Source: Sphingomonas psychrolutea (lineage in GTDB: Bacteria; Pseudomonadota; Alphaproteobacteria; Sphingomonadales; Sphingomonadaceae). Taken from it: a DNA stretch of 64,000 nucleotides. Numbering within the stretch: position 1 is the first letter of the stretch; each line of letters begins with the position of its first letter. Position numbers and translations under genes: made by a program. The DNA lies in contig NZ_BMDW01000021.1 in NCBI RefSeq assembly GCF_014636175.1, forward strand, positions 1-64,000, in the 5' to 3' direction. The notes beneath the pieces are model-generated. The model did no database searches. It was not told the DNA's origin and was given only the letters and a program-made list of their open reading frames with translations. Of this stretch, positions 1 to 7,761 are shown in pieces.

Positions 1-125
1 CTCCATCGTCCGCCACCGCCTCCGCGGGACCAAACCTCAGCGCACGCGCGCTACCTCACCGCAAACTCCACTGCCGCGCAGCGGCTTCGTGCTCTGGGCG
101 AAAGCAGCCGTCAGCAAACCCCCTC

Positions 126-458
126 CTACCCCCGCGCCGTCCACGCCAGCCAAAGCCACCCCGCAATCAGCATCGCCCCACCGATCGGCGTGATCGCCCC
201 GAACCAGCGCGGTGCGCCGAGCGCCATCAGGTAGAGCGTGACCGCGAAAATCGCGCCGCCGACGACGAACAGCCAGCCCGCCCCGCGCGCCTCCATCCGC
301 AGCGCCACCAGTGCCGCGACCGCGTGGATCAGCTGGTATTGCGCGCCGGTCCGCAGCCATTCCGCCGCTTCCTTGCTCGGCGCGCCGTGCGCCCCGAACG
401 CGCCGGCACCCACCGCCACCGCGCCCGACAGCGCCGCCAGGATCGCGATCCAGTTCAT
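126..458 (-). CDS. DUF423 family small membrane protein
   Basis: This 110-residue protein is almost entirely hydrophobic, with about four membrane segments (roughly residues 4-24, 43-57, 62-80 and 86-106). The N-terminal pattern of small residues followed by GAFGAHG is typical of DUF423 proteins, whose function is unknown. It is the last gene of a three-gene unit. Its ATG overlaps the stop of the upstream Kef-type antiporter gene (ATGA), so the two are probably translationally coupled. The 125 bases beyond its stop, up to the window edge, show no convincing gene. Confidence 0.85.
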   Translation of the reverse strand: MNWIAILAALSGAVAVGAGAFGAHGAPSKEAAEWLRTGAQYQLIHAVAALVALRMEARGAGWLFVVGGAIFAVTLYLMALGAPRWFGAITPIGGAMLIAGWLWLAWTARG

Positions 459-2230
459 CCCGCCTGCTCCTCCGCCGGGCGATCGTTCAACGAACCCTCG
501 CGCTCGGCTTGCGTAATCATCACATTGCGCGCCGCGCGAATGTCGCCCGCCTCGACTTGCGCGCGCAGCCGTTCCTTGTCGCGGCCGCGGTACAAGTCTT
601 CGGTGCGATCGATTTCCATGTCCTCGACGCCAAGGCTCTTGAGTGCCATCCGCGCCATTTTCACCGCCGATTCGAGCACTTCGCGCACCACCCCGTCGAG
701 CGGTGCGCCCTTCAGCTTGATCACCGCGCGCCGATCATAAGCGCGCACGAAGATCGAGGCCTGCGGGAACGCCTCATGCACGCCCTCGATCAGCTCGGGC
801 GAGAGCTGATCGCCGTCCATGCAGAACATAATCAATTCCGCCTCGCCAGCACCCGCCTGCCGCAGCAAATCCATCCGCGTGCCGTCGCCATAATAGACTT
901 TCGCACCGAACTCGCTCGCCACGTCGATCATCTCGATATCGGTATCGATCAGCGTCACCGGCACGCCCTGCGCGATCAGCATTTGCGCGACGGTTTGGCC
1001 AAAGCGGCCATAGCCGACGATCAGCGCATTCGATCCATCGGCCTTCGGCCCCTCGCGGTCACCCTGCTTGATCGGCTCCTCGCGGATGCGCTGTGTGATC
1101 ATCATCAGGAACGGCGTCGTCACCATCGACAACGTCACGATCGCGCCGAACAGGCTGGCGGCTTCTGGCTCGATCAACATCGCGCGCTGTGCTTGCGCGA
1201 ACAATACGAAGCCGAACTCGCCGCCCTGGCTCAGCAACAGTCCGAGCGCGAGCGCGCTGCGCCACGTCATCTTGAACGCCATGCCGATGCCGAAAATGAT
1301 CACCGCCTTGGTCGCGATCAGCGCGAGCGCCATGCCGATCACGAACAACGGCCGTTCGGCGATCGCGCCCAGATCGAGCATCATCCCGACCGCGACAAAA
1401 AACAGGCCGAGCAGGATCGAGCGGAACGGCTCGACATCGGCCTCGAGCTCATGCCGGTACGGGCTGTCGGCGAGCATCACCCCCGCGACGAACGCGCCGA
1501 GCGCGGTCGAGAGGCCGAGCGCCTCCATCACCGCCGCCGCCGCGATGACGGTGAAGAGCGCGGCAAACACGAACATCTCGCGCTCGCCGAGATTGCCGAT
1601 GATGCGGAACAACGGGCGCAGCAGGAAGCGCCCCGCCAGCACCAGCCCGCCAATCGCGCCGACCGTATAGAGGAACAACAGCCAGCCCGGCGGACCACCC
1701 GCATCGGCGGGATTGCGCGACAGCACCGCGACCAGCGTGATCAGCGGCACGATCGACAGATCCTGGAACAACAGGATCGAGAAAGCGCGCTCGCCAAACG
1801 GCGTCCGCAGCCGCCCGGCCGATTGCAGCATCGGCAGCACCTGCGCGGTCGAGGACAGCGCAAGCGGCAACCCCAGCACCAGCGCCGCCGCGGGAGTCGA
1901 CCGCGTCGCGAGGTAGACAAGTCCCGTCACGGCAATGCCGCAAGCGATCACCTGAAGCAGGCCGAGCCCGAAGATTTCTTTCTTCAGCGCCCACAGCCGC
2001 GTCGGGTTGAGCTCAAGCCCGACGATGAACAGCAGCAGGGTAATGCCGAGTTCGGCCACGCCGATCATCGATTCGGCATCGCCGACCAGCCGCAGCACGT
2101 GCGGCCCGACCACCGCGCCCGCGACGAGATAACCGAGCGTCGCCCCCAGACCGAACCGCCGGAAGATCAGCACGAAGACGAGCGCGAAGCCCCCCAGGAC
2201 GACGCCGTCGCGCAGCAACGATTCGCTCAT
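455..2230 (-). CDS. Kef-type (CPA2) cation:proton antiporter with RCK domain
   Basis: This 591-residue inner-membrane protein has an N-terminal Na+/H+ exchanger domain of about 12 membrane segments (residues 1-380). A cytosolic Rossmann TrkA-N/RCK domain follows from about residue 400, starting with the nucleotide-binding stretch ALIVGYGRFGQTVA. The fold matches KefB/KefC potassium-efflux antiporters, which respond to glutathione adducts in enterobacteria; regulation here is unknown. The start at 2230 was chosen because it overlaps the stop of the upstream Fe-S scaffold gene (ATGA) and gives normal KefB/C length. A longer reading frame upstream runs through the neighbouring gene and is not real. 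Confidence 0.9.
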   Translation of the reverse strand: MSESLLRDGVVLGGFALVFVLIFRRFGLGATLGYLVAGAVVGPHVLRLVGDAESMIGVAELGITLLLFIVGLELNPTRLWALKKEIFGLGLLQVIACGIAVTGLVYLATRSTPAAALVLGLPLALSSTAQVLPMLQSAGRLRTPFGERAFSILLFQDLSIVPLITLVAVLSRNPADAGGPPGWLLFLYTVGAIGGLVLAGRFLLRPLFRIIGNLGEREMFVFAALFTVIAAAAVMEALGLSTALGAFVAGVMLADSPYRHELEADVEPFRSILLGLFFVAVGMMLDLGAIAERPLFVIGMALALIATKAVIIFGIGMAFKMTWRSALALGLLLSQGGEFGFVLFAQAQRAMLIEPEAASLFGAIVTLSMVTTPFLMMITQRIREEPIKQGDREGPKADGSNALIVGYGRFGQTVAQMLIAQGVPVTLIDTDIEMIDVASEFGAKVYYGDGTRMDLLRQAGAGEAELIMFCMDGDQLSPELIEGVHEAFPQASIFVRAYDRRAVIKLKGAPLDGVVREVLESAVKMARMALKSLGVEDMEIDRTEDLYRGRDKERLRAQVEAGDIRAARNVMITQAEREGSLNDRPAEEQAG

Positions 2231-2661
2231 GCCGGAAGCTTTGCAGCGGCCAGCGCAGCCGCTTCGGCGGCCGCCTCGAACGCGAGCCGAATCGAGGCAT
2301 GCCGCGCGCTGTGCGGCAAAGCGGGGGTGAACAGCACGAAACCGGGCCAATCGGGCAATGGCCCGGTGCCGGCCAGCCACGCCGTAAGCTGATCGCGCGC
2401 GTCCGCGATCTCGACGGGGGTTTTGCCGATGACCGCCGCGCCCAAGAGCGACGATGATGCTTGTCCGAGCGCGCACGCCCGGACCATCAGCCCGAAGTCG
2501 GTCACGTGGCCCGCCGCATCGGTGTTGACGTCCACCGTCACCCGGCTGCCGCAAATCGGCGAGCGCTTATCGGCGGTGCCCATCGCATCGGGCAACCGCG
2601 CATGATGCGGGATCGTCGCGGCGAGGCGGAGAATCTCGGTGTTGTAGAGCGGCGCGTTCAT
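2227..2661 (-). CDS. Iron-sulfur cluster assembly scaffold-like protein (IscU/NifU-N fold)
   Basis: This 144-residue protein resembles alphaproteobacterial IscU/NifU-N-like scaffolds. It has the early Cys in PICGSRV and the Cys in RACALGQASSS, where the IscU family places cluster ligands; the third ligand position is not a clear Cys. It probably takes part in Fe-S cluster handling or is a diverged relative. The ATG at 2661 gives the family's usual N-terminus (MNAPLYN). It is the first gene of a coupled trio with the Kef antiporter and DUF423. Confidence 0.75.
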   Translation of the reverse strand: MNAPLYNTEILRLAATIPHHARLPDAMGTADKRSPICGSRVTVDVNTDAAGHVTDFGLMVRACALGQASSSLLGAAVIGKTPVEIADARDQLTAWLAGTGPLPDWPGFVLFTPALPHSARHASIRLAFEAAAEAAALAAAKLPA

Positions 2662-2708
2662 AGGGGCCGATGTAGGGGCCTGACGGCGGTTCGTCACCCC
2701 ATGCTTGA

Positions 2709-2817
2709 TCTCCCCTCCCTGCAAGGGAGGGGTCGGGGGTGGGTGGGTATGGGGCAACCACAGCGCTTGATATCGGGCCGACCCACCCCCAGCCCCTGCC
2801 TTTCAGGGACGGGAGGA
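2709..2817. repeat. GC-rich palindromic repeat pair (family B)
   Basis: Two hairpin units face each other. The left unit has arms CTCCCCTCCCT/AGGGAGGGG followed by GGGGGTGGGT. The right unit begins ACCCACCCCCAGCCCC and contains CCTGCCTTTCAGGGACGGGAGG. The same layout recurs near 21.8, 25.1, 29.6 and 63.6 kb. The right unit runs into the 3' end of cvpA and supplies its stop codon and last few codons (SSSSRP). Confidence 0.8.
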
Positions 2818-3381
2818 AGAAGACGCCTCGCTCATATTCCCCAAATCACGCGCAGTGTCTGCTTTCCCGAACACCGGCTCGCCCTTGCGGCGGCGGTCAA
2901 CGAAATCGGCGATCGCGGCGCTGGTTTCGTTGAGCAGCGGATAGACCCGCGCCGCGGTCAGCCATTCGGGCCGGTGCGTCGGGCCACCGCGCACCGTATC
3001 GGTCATCAGCACGACGAGCAGGAAAGCGAGGCTTACGAGGATCAGCCCTTTCAGCGCCCCGAACCCGAAGCCGAGCGCCCGATCGACCGGGCCGAGGACC
3101 GAATCGCGCGTGCGCGACCCAATCGCATTGGCGACCATCCGTCCGCCGAAATAGGTGCCCCCTGACAGGATCGCGAAGGCGAGCACCGCAGCACCGGTGG
3201 TCGTGCCGACGACGCCGGTCAGCGCGTGCGTCAGCGGCACGTGGAACAGCTTCAGCGCGAACACGATCCCAACCCACGCGAACAGCGACAGCACTTCGGT
3301 CACGAAGCCCCGCATGATGCCAAGCGTCGCCGCGCCACCGACGGCAAGCAGAACGAGGATGTCGAGCGCGGTAAGGTTCAT
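2803..3381 (-). CDS. cvpA: CvpA family membrane protein
   Basis: This 192-residue protein has about four N-terminal membrane segments and begins MNLTALDILVLLAVGGAATL with the characteristic early MRGF motif, as in CvpA (colicin V production) proteins. Family members are linked to envelope processes, and the exact role is unclear. The ATG at 3381 fits the family N-terminus; upstream codons in frame are low-complexity Arg/Pro. The C-terminal tail SSSSRP and the stop lie inside a palindromic intergenic repeat, so the repeat has replaced the original end of the gene. Confidence 0.85.
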   Translation of the reverse strand: MNLTALDILVLLAVGGAATLGIMRGFVTEVLSLFAWVGIVFALKLFHVPLTHALTGVVGTTTGAAVLAFAILSGGTYFGGRMVANAIGSRTRDSVLGPVDRALGFGFGALKGLILVSLAFLLVVLMTDTVRGGPTHRPEWLTAARVYPLLNETSAAIADFVDRRRKGEPVFGKADTARDLGNMSEASSSSRP

Positions 3382-3482
3382 GGGCGCGCGTCTTATGCGA
3401 GTGGGACGGCGAGGTCGAGTACGGGTTTTCGCCGGGGTTGCCACGCGCTAACGTCGCACCCCCGTTTCCTTTCACCCCCTTT

Positions 3483-3585
3483 CCACCCCGGCGGAGGCCG
3501 GGGCCCAGTTGAGAGCGGCTAGTGGGGGAACGCAGCCCTCACTCAATAAACCTACGCAACTGGGCCCCGGCTTTCGCCGGGGTGG
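3483..3585. repeat. Palindromic repeat pair (family A, GGGGCCCAG type)
   Basis: The left arm CCACCCCGGCGGAGGCCGGG continues GGCCCAGTT. The right arm AACTGGGCCCCGG continues CTTTCGCCGGGGTGG. They are near-perfect reverse complements separated by about 47 bases of unrelated sequence, and each arm also forms its own small hairpin. Similar elements occur at 7605, 20970 and 31562, with a shorter relative near 50881. Confidence 0.85.
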
Positions 3586-3590
3586 CGCAA

Positions 3591-3749
3591 CTACACGCGC
3601 TTCCCCTTCGTGCGGCTGGTCAAATGGACGTGCCCGCACCGATCACAGCGATACGGCAGCAACACCGCCTCCCCGAAGACCGCCCCCCGCGCCTCCTCCT
3701 CACTCGCAAACACCCGCTTGCGGCGGCACACGCTCAGCCGCGTGCGCAT
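3591..3749 (-). CDS. Small zinc-ribbon-like protein downstream of radA
   Basis: This reading frame encodes 52 residues. It begins MRTRLSVCRRKRVFASEEEA and ends with YRCDRCGHVHLTSRTKGKRV. Cys8 and the C-x2-C-x-H cluster (Cys35, Cys38) look like a one-zinc knuckle, and the C-terminus is basic. I recall similar small unnamed proteins in other sphingomonads. The start lies 2 bases after the radA stop, so it is probably translated from the radA message. The function is unknown; nucleic-acid binding is a guess from its charge and Cys pattern. Confidence 0.7.
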   Translation of the reverse strand: MRTRLSVCRRKRVFASEEEARGAVFGEAVLLPYRCDRCGHVHLTSRTKGKRV

Positions 3750-3751
3750 CG

Positions 3752-5122
3752 TCACCGCCCCAACATATGTTCGACGAAGCCGCCGAGCGTTTTGAACCCG
3801 GTCAGCGTCAGCCCGCTTTTGTCGTCGGCGACGGCCGCCGGGACCAGTGCGCGCTCGAACCCCAATTTGCCCGCTTCCTTCAGCCGCAACGCGCCATGCG
3901 CAACCGGGCGAATTTCCCCGGAAAGCGCAAGTTCGCCGAATACCACCGCGTCGGCTGCGACCGGTCGCTCCGACAGCGCCGACACCAGCGCCGCCGCCAC
4001 GGCAAGATCGGCGGCGGGGTCCTGCACGCGGTATCCGCCCGCGATATTGAGATAGACTTCGCTCGACGAGAAGCTGAGGCCGCAGCGCGCCTCGAGCACC
4101 GCCAGCACCATCGCGAGCCGCCCGCTGTCCCAGCCAACGACCGCGCGCCGGGGAGTCGCGCCACTCGCCAGCCGCACCACCAGCGCCTGAATTTCGACCA
4201 GCACCGGCCGCGTCCCCTCCAGCGCGGGGAACACCGTCGTTCCCGTCACACCTTCCTCACGCTGCGTCAGGAACAGCGCGGAAGGGTTTGAAACTTCGGC
4301 CAAACCTTCCGTCACCATCGCGAACACGCCGATCTCGTCGGTGCCACCGAAGCGATTCTTGATCGCGCGCAGGATGCGATATTGGTGGCTGCGCTCGCCC
4401 TCGAAGCTCAGCACCGTATCGACCATATGTTCGAGCACGCGCGGCCCCGCGATGCTGCCATCCTTGGTGACGTGCCCGACCAGCACCACCGCCGTGCCGC
4501 GTTCTTTGGCGAAGCGGATCAGTTCCTGCGCCGATGCGCGGACCTGGCTGACGGTGCCGGGGGCGCCCTCGATCAGATCGCTGTGCATCGTCTGGATCGA
4601 ATCGATCACGAGCAAGGCAGGCGGCGTCCCCTTGCCCAGCGTCGTCAGAATATCGCGCGTCGACGTCGCCGCCGCGAGCATCACCGGCGCATGCCCCAGC
4701 CCGAGCCGCCGCGCGCGCAGCCGCACCTGATCGGCCGCTTCCTCGCCCGAGACATAGGCGACCGGTAGCCCGGCGAGCGCCATCTTGGCGGCAGCCTGCA
4801 ACAGCAAGGTCGACTTGCCGATCCCCGGATCGCCACCGATCAGCGTCGCCGAGCCTTCGACGAACCCGCCGCCCAAGGCGCGATCGAACTCGGCGATGCC
4901 CGACGGCATCCGCTCGGGCAGACTGATCTCGGCGTCGAGCCCGACCAATTGCATCGTCCGCCCGCCGGACTGAAGGTTATGCTTGGCCTGAAACGGCGTG
5001 ACGGTCGCGCCGGCCTCCTCGACCAGCGTGTTCCATTCCGAACAGTCAGCACACTGCCCCGCCCACCGGTGCGACACCGATCCGCAGGATTGGCAGACGT
5101 AACGTTTTTGGGGTTTTGCCAT
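3752..5122 (-). CDS. radA: DNA repair protein RadA
   Basis: RadA is a RecA-like branch-migration ATPase that processes recombination intermediates. The 456-residue protein has, in order, an N-terminal C4 zinc finger (Cys10, Cys13, Cys24, Cys27), a Walker A motif GGDPGIGKST near residues 96-105, the RadA signature KNRFG, and a C-terminal Lon-like domain. Length and order are normal. The ATG at 5122 gives the standard MAKPQKRYVC start. A 52-codon gene follows 2 bases after the stop. Confidence 0.97.
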   Translation of the reverse strand: MAKPQKRYVCQSCGSVSHRWAGQCADCSEWNTLVEEAGATVTPFQAKHNLQSGGRTMQLVGLDAEISLPERMPSGIAEFDRALGGGFVEGSATLIGGDPGIGKSTLLLQAAAKMALAGLPVAYVSGEEAADQVRLRARRLGLGHAPVMLAAATSTRDILTTLGKGTPPALLVIDSIQTMHSDLIEGAPGTVSQVRASAQELIRFAKERGTAVVLVGHVTKDGSIAGPRVLEHMVDTVLSFEGERSHQYRILRAIKNRFGGTDEIGVFAMVTEGLAEVSNPSALFLTQREEGVTGTTVFPALEGTRPVLVEIQALVVRLASGATPRRAVVGWDSGRLAMVLAVLEARCGLSFSSSEVYLNIAGGYRVQDPAADLAVAAALVSALSERPVAADAVVFGELALSGEIRPVAHGALRLKEAGKLGFERALVPAAVADDKSGLTLTGFKTLGGFVEHMLGR

Positions 5123-5140
5123 GTGCGGCGGCCTAGTTTC

Positions 5141-5543
5141 TTAGCCCTCTCCCGCATTCGCGGGAGAGGGTTGGGTGAGGGGCTTCTTCTTTTCTGCGAC
5201 ACGAGCCGCAAGCGCGAGGCGAATTGCCTCCAACACGCCGTCCTGATTCTCGACGACGTCTGTATTCCAGAACCGAAGCACGCGATATCCAAGCGCCTCC
5301 GGAAAATCGCGTCCGCACCGCATCCGTCGCCGCGCTATGCTGGCCTCCGTCGAGTTCGACGATCAACCGCGCTTCGACACAGCAAAAATCGACCACGAAC
5401 CGACCGATCGTCGCTTGAAACCGGAACTTGAACCCAGCGCATTGGCGGTTCCTGAGCGCTTGCCAAACAGAATTCTCAACATCGGTCCGCTCGCAGCGGA
5501 GGCGCGCGGCGTGGGGGCTGATCTGGCGGCGGACGGGGTACAT
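5141..5543 (-). pseudogene. DUF559 endonuclease-like gene, frameshifted
   Basis: From ATG 5543 the frame reads MYPVRRQISPHAARLR and continues through the DUF559 core to IVELDGGQHS. DUF559 proteins belong to the Vsr/very-short-patch-like nuclease fold. Near 5311-5314 the match jumps by one base into a second frame that continues EALGYRVLRFWNTDVVENQ and the usual helix. Removing one T from a TTTT run restores one frame of about 133 residues. The end of the gene lies inside a family B palindrome (5143-5178). It could be a real mutation, a slippage site or a sequencing error. Confidence 0.8.
5143..5178. repeat. Single family B palindrome at the 3' end of the DUF559 gene
   Basis: The hairpin CCTCTCCCGC-attc-GCGGGAGAGG is followed by GTTGGGTGAGGGG, the usual one-sided tail of family B units. 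It sits between radA and the DUF559 gene and supplies the latter's C-terminal codons. Confidence 0.75.
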
Positions 5544-5589
5544 GCGAAGATCGTAAAGCGAGAACGAAGGGAGAACAATCGAAAAAAAG

Positions 5590-5632
5590 AAGACCCTCCC
5601 CTGCCCCTCCCGCGAAGGCGGGAGGGGCAGAC
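5590..5632. repeat. Single family B palindrome
   Basis: A 13-bp perfect stem, CTGCCCCTCCCGC/GCGGGAGGGGCAG, with loop GAAG lies at 5601-5630. It is preceded by GAAGACCCTCCC, which resembles the flank of the element near 21.8 kb. It sits between the divergent DUF559 gene and the glycosyltransferase. Confidence 0.8.
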
Positions 5633-5704
5633 GAAAACCTCGACCCCGGCGAGTGCCGGCAAGACAAAAGTTGCGGGAGATGGTCACAGCCCTTCCGCTT
5701 CGCT

Positions 5705-6874
5705 ATGTCGCCCCCGATGCAAGCTTCTGACCTCCGCGTGGCACTTTTCAGCGGTAACTATAATTACACGCGTGACGGCGCGAACCAGACCCTCAACCTC
5801 CTCGTCGGGCATTTGCTCAGCCGCGGCGTGAAGGTGCGGATCTATGCGCCGACCAGCCGCACGCCCGCTTTCCCGCCGACCGGCGACCTGGTCAGCGCAC
5901 CATCGCTCAAGATCCCGCTGCGCGGCGAATATAAGCTGACGCGCGGCATGGGGCACCGTGTGCGCCGCGATCTCGATGCGTTCGCGCCCAACATGATCCA
6001 TGTCTCGGCCCCCGACCGGCTCGGCCACAAGGCGCTCAACTATGCCGAGGCGCACGGTATCGCCAGTGTCGCCTCGTACCATACGCGGTTCGAGACCTAT
6101 ATGCAGTATTACGGCCTGAATTTCCTGGTCCCGCTGCTGATCGGCATTCAGAAGCGTTTTTACAGCCGGGTCGACGAAGTGCTCGCCCCCAGCCAGATGA
6201 TGGGCGAGATTTTGCGGGACTGGGGCGTGCCGACGCCGGTCACGCGCTGGTCACGCGGGGTGAACCATGCGCGTTTCAACCCCGGACGACGCGACCTGGC
6301 GTGGCGGCGCAGCCTCGGGATCGGCGATGACGAAATTCTGGTCGGATTCCTTGGGCGATTGGTCAAGGAGAAGGGCCTCGACGTGTTCGCGCAGGCGATC
6401 CGCGCGCTCGACGCGCGCGGGGTGAAGCATCGCACCTTCGTCGTCGGCGAAGGCCCGGCCAAGGACTGGTTCGCTCAGCAAGTGCCCGATGCGGTCTTCG
6501 CGGGGTTCCTGACCGGCGATGATCTCGGCCGCGCGGTCGCCTCGATGGACGTGTTCTTCAACCCGAGCCTGACCGAAACCTTCGGCAACGTCACGCTCGA
6601 GGCGATGGCGGCGGGCGTCCCCGTCGTCGCGGCGCGCGCGAGCGGTGCGGTCGGACTGATCGACGACGGGGTGACCGGATTGATCGTCCCGCCAACCGAT
6701 ATTTCGGGCTATGCCGACGCACTGCAACGCTTTTGCGAGGACGATGCGTTTCGCATTGCGGCAGGCGCAGCAGGCCATGCCGAAGCCGCGACGTATCAGT
6801 GGGACCGGATCAACCAGGTGGTGCTCGATACGTATCTGCGGGTGATCGAGCGGCGCGCCGACACGGCGGAATAA
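5705..6874 (+). CDS. Glycosyltransferase family 4 (GT-B fold)
   Basis: This 389-residue protein has an N-terminal acceptor domain (SGNYNYTRDGANQTL, with the Gly-Ala-Asn loop near the start) and a C-terminal donor domain. The donor domain carries GFLGRLVKEKGLDVF (about residue 215) and the GT4 signature SLTETFGNVTLEAMAAGVPV (about residue 285). It resembles the SqdX/MgtA-type branch that glycosylates lipids, but the acceptor cannot be read from sequence. A second ATG at 5717 is also possible. It ends 24 bases before the convergent padR gene. Confidence 0.9.
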   Translation: MSPPMQASDLRVALFSGNYNYTRDGANQTLNLLVGHLLSRGVKVRIYAPTSRTPAFPPTGDLVSAPSLKIPLRGEYKLTRGMGHRVRRDLDAFAPNMIHVSAPDRLGHKALNYAEAHGIASVASYHTRFETYMQYYGLNFLVPLLIGIQKRFYSRVDEVLAPSQMMGEILRDWGVPTPVTRWSRGVNHARFNPGRRDLAWRRSLGIGDDEILVGFLGRLVKEKGLDVFAQAIRALDARGVKHRTFVVGEGPAKDWFAQQVPDAVFAGFLTGDDLGRAVASMDVFFNPSLTETFGNVTLEAMAAGVPVVAARASGAVGLIDDGVTGLIVPPTDISGYADALQRFCEDDAFRIAAGAAGHAEAATYQWDRINQVVLDTYLRVIERRADTAE

Positions 6875-6898
6875 GCGCCGCCCGATTACCCATCAGCG

Positions 6899-7513
6899 TT
6901 ACAGCCGCTCGATCTTCTGCGCCGCTTCGTCGATCAGCGCGACGATCGCGTGCAGCGTGTCCTTCGCCACCTCATCCTGCCGCAGCCGGTGGATCAGCAC
7001 TTCGCGCAAATTGCCCATCGCGCGGCGGACCGACGCGCTGTCGGTGCGGGCGCGTTCGGCCCCGACATCGGAGAGCCGTGCCATCAACGCTGCGACGAGT
7101 TCGGCCTGTTCGGAGAGATGCGCCGTGCCTGCGTCGGTCACCGCGAACAGCTTCTTCGCACCTTCGGCCTGACGCGCCTCGATCAGCCCCATATCGTCGA
7201 GCAGCGTGAGCGTCGGATAAACGACGCCCGGGCTCGGCGCGTACGCACCGCCGGTCAGCTCCTCGACTTGACGGATGAGGTCATAGCCGTGGCGCGGTTC
7301 GTCGGCGATCAGCTTGAGCAGCACGAGCCGAAGCTCGCCGCTGTCGAACATCCGCCGCCCGCGCGGGCCGCCCCGGCCGTCGCCCCGGCCCCCGCCATCA
7401 CGGCCTTCTCCGTCACGCCCGCGACCAAAGCCGTGCGAGCGGAAACCGCCGCGCATCATGCCCAACCGGCCCGGATGGCAGCCACCACGCCCACGTTCTA
7501 CAAATACAAACAT
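6899..7513 (-). CDS. PadR family transcriptional regulator
   Basis: This 204-residue protein has a glycine/arginine-rich leader (residues 1-50) and then a PadR winged helix (LRLVLLKLIADEPRHGYDLI, with PSPGVVYPTLTLLDDMGLI). A C-terminal helical dimerisation region follows. PadR proteins usually repress their own gene and nearby stress or efflux genes. Two identical 12-bp palindromes lie 30-70 bases upstream of its start and are the likely operators. The basic Gly/Arg-rich leader is unusual for PadR overall, though I recall similar leaders in sphingomonad members. Confidence 0.92.
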   Translation of the reverse strand: MFVFVERGRGGCHPGRLGMMRGGFRSHGFGRGRDGEGRDGGGRGDGRGGPRGRRMFDSGELRLVLLKLIADEPRHGYDLIRQVEELTGGAYAPSPGVVYPTLTLLDDMGLIEARQAEGAKKLFAVTDAGTAHLSEQAELVAALMARLSDVGAERARTDSASVRRAMGNLREVLIHRLRQDEVAKDTLHAIVALIDEAAQKIERL

Positions 7514-7543
7514 ATCGTTCCTTTCTTATAACACGATGGCGCT

Positions 7544-7581
7544 AAGATATATCTTTCGTGGAGCCATTCAAGATATATCTT
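7544..7581. promoter_or_regulatory. Tandem PadR operator palindromes
   Basis: The perfect palindrome AAGATATATCTT occurs twice, at 7544-7555 and 7570-7581, 26 bases apart, in an otherwise GC-rich genome. The sites lie upstream of padR (start 7513, minus strand) and upstream of rarA (start 7762, plus strand). Autoregulation of padR is the simplest inference. Effects on rarA would have to act through the repeat that lies between them. Confidence 0.7.
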
Positions 7582-7604
7582 TTGACTATTTTAAGAGCGT
7601 GCGT

Positions 7605-7708
7605 CCACCCCGGCGAAGGCCGGGGCCCAGTTGAGACGGCCGAGATAATCCAGCGCAGCCCTTCCAATCCGAAGTCGCGCTACTGGGCCCCGGCGTTCGC
7701 CGGGGTGG
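7605..7708. repeat. Palindromic repeat pair (family A)
   Basis: The left arm CCACCCCGGCGAAGGCCGGG with GGCCCAGTT and the right arm ACTGGGCCCCGGCG with TTCGCCGGGGTGG are reverse complements separated by about 50 unrelated bases. The element lies between the PadR operators and rarA. Confidence 0.85.
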
Positions 7709-7761
7709 TGGCCACGGGCTATGGACTGGCCCCACGGCACCGCACCTCCTATCTCATTCGA

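Noticed and set aside
311..2392. A 693-codon open frame on the plus strand opposite the Kef antiporter gene
   Set aside because: It is Arg/His/Gln-rich with no family pattern and lies fully antisense to well-supported genes. Such frames arise from high-G+C codon use.
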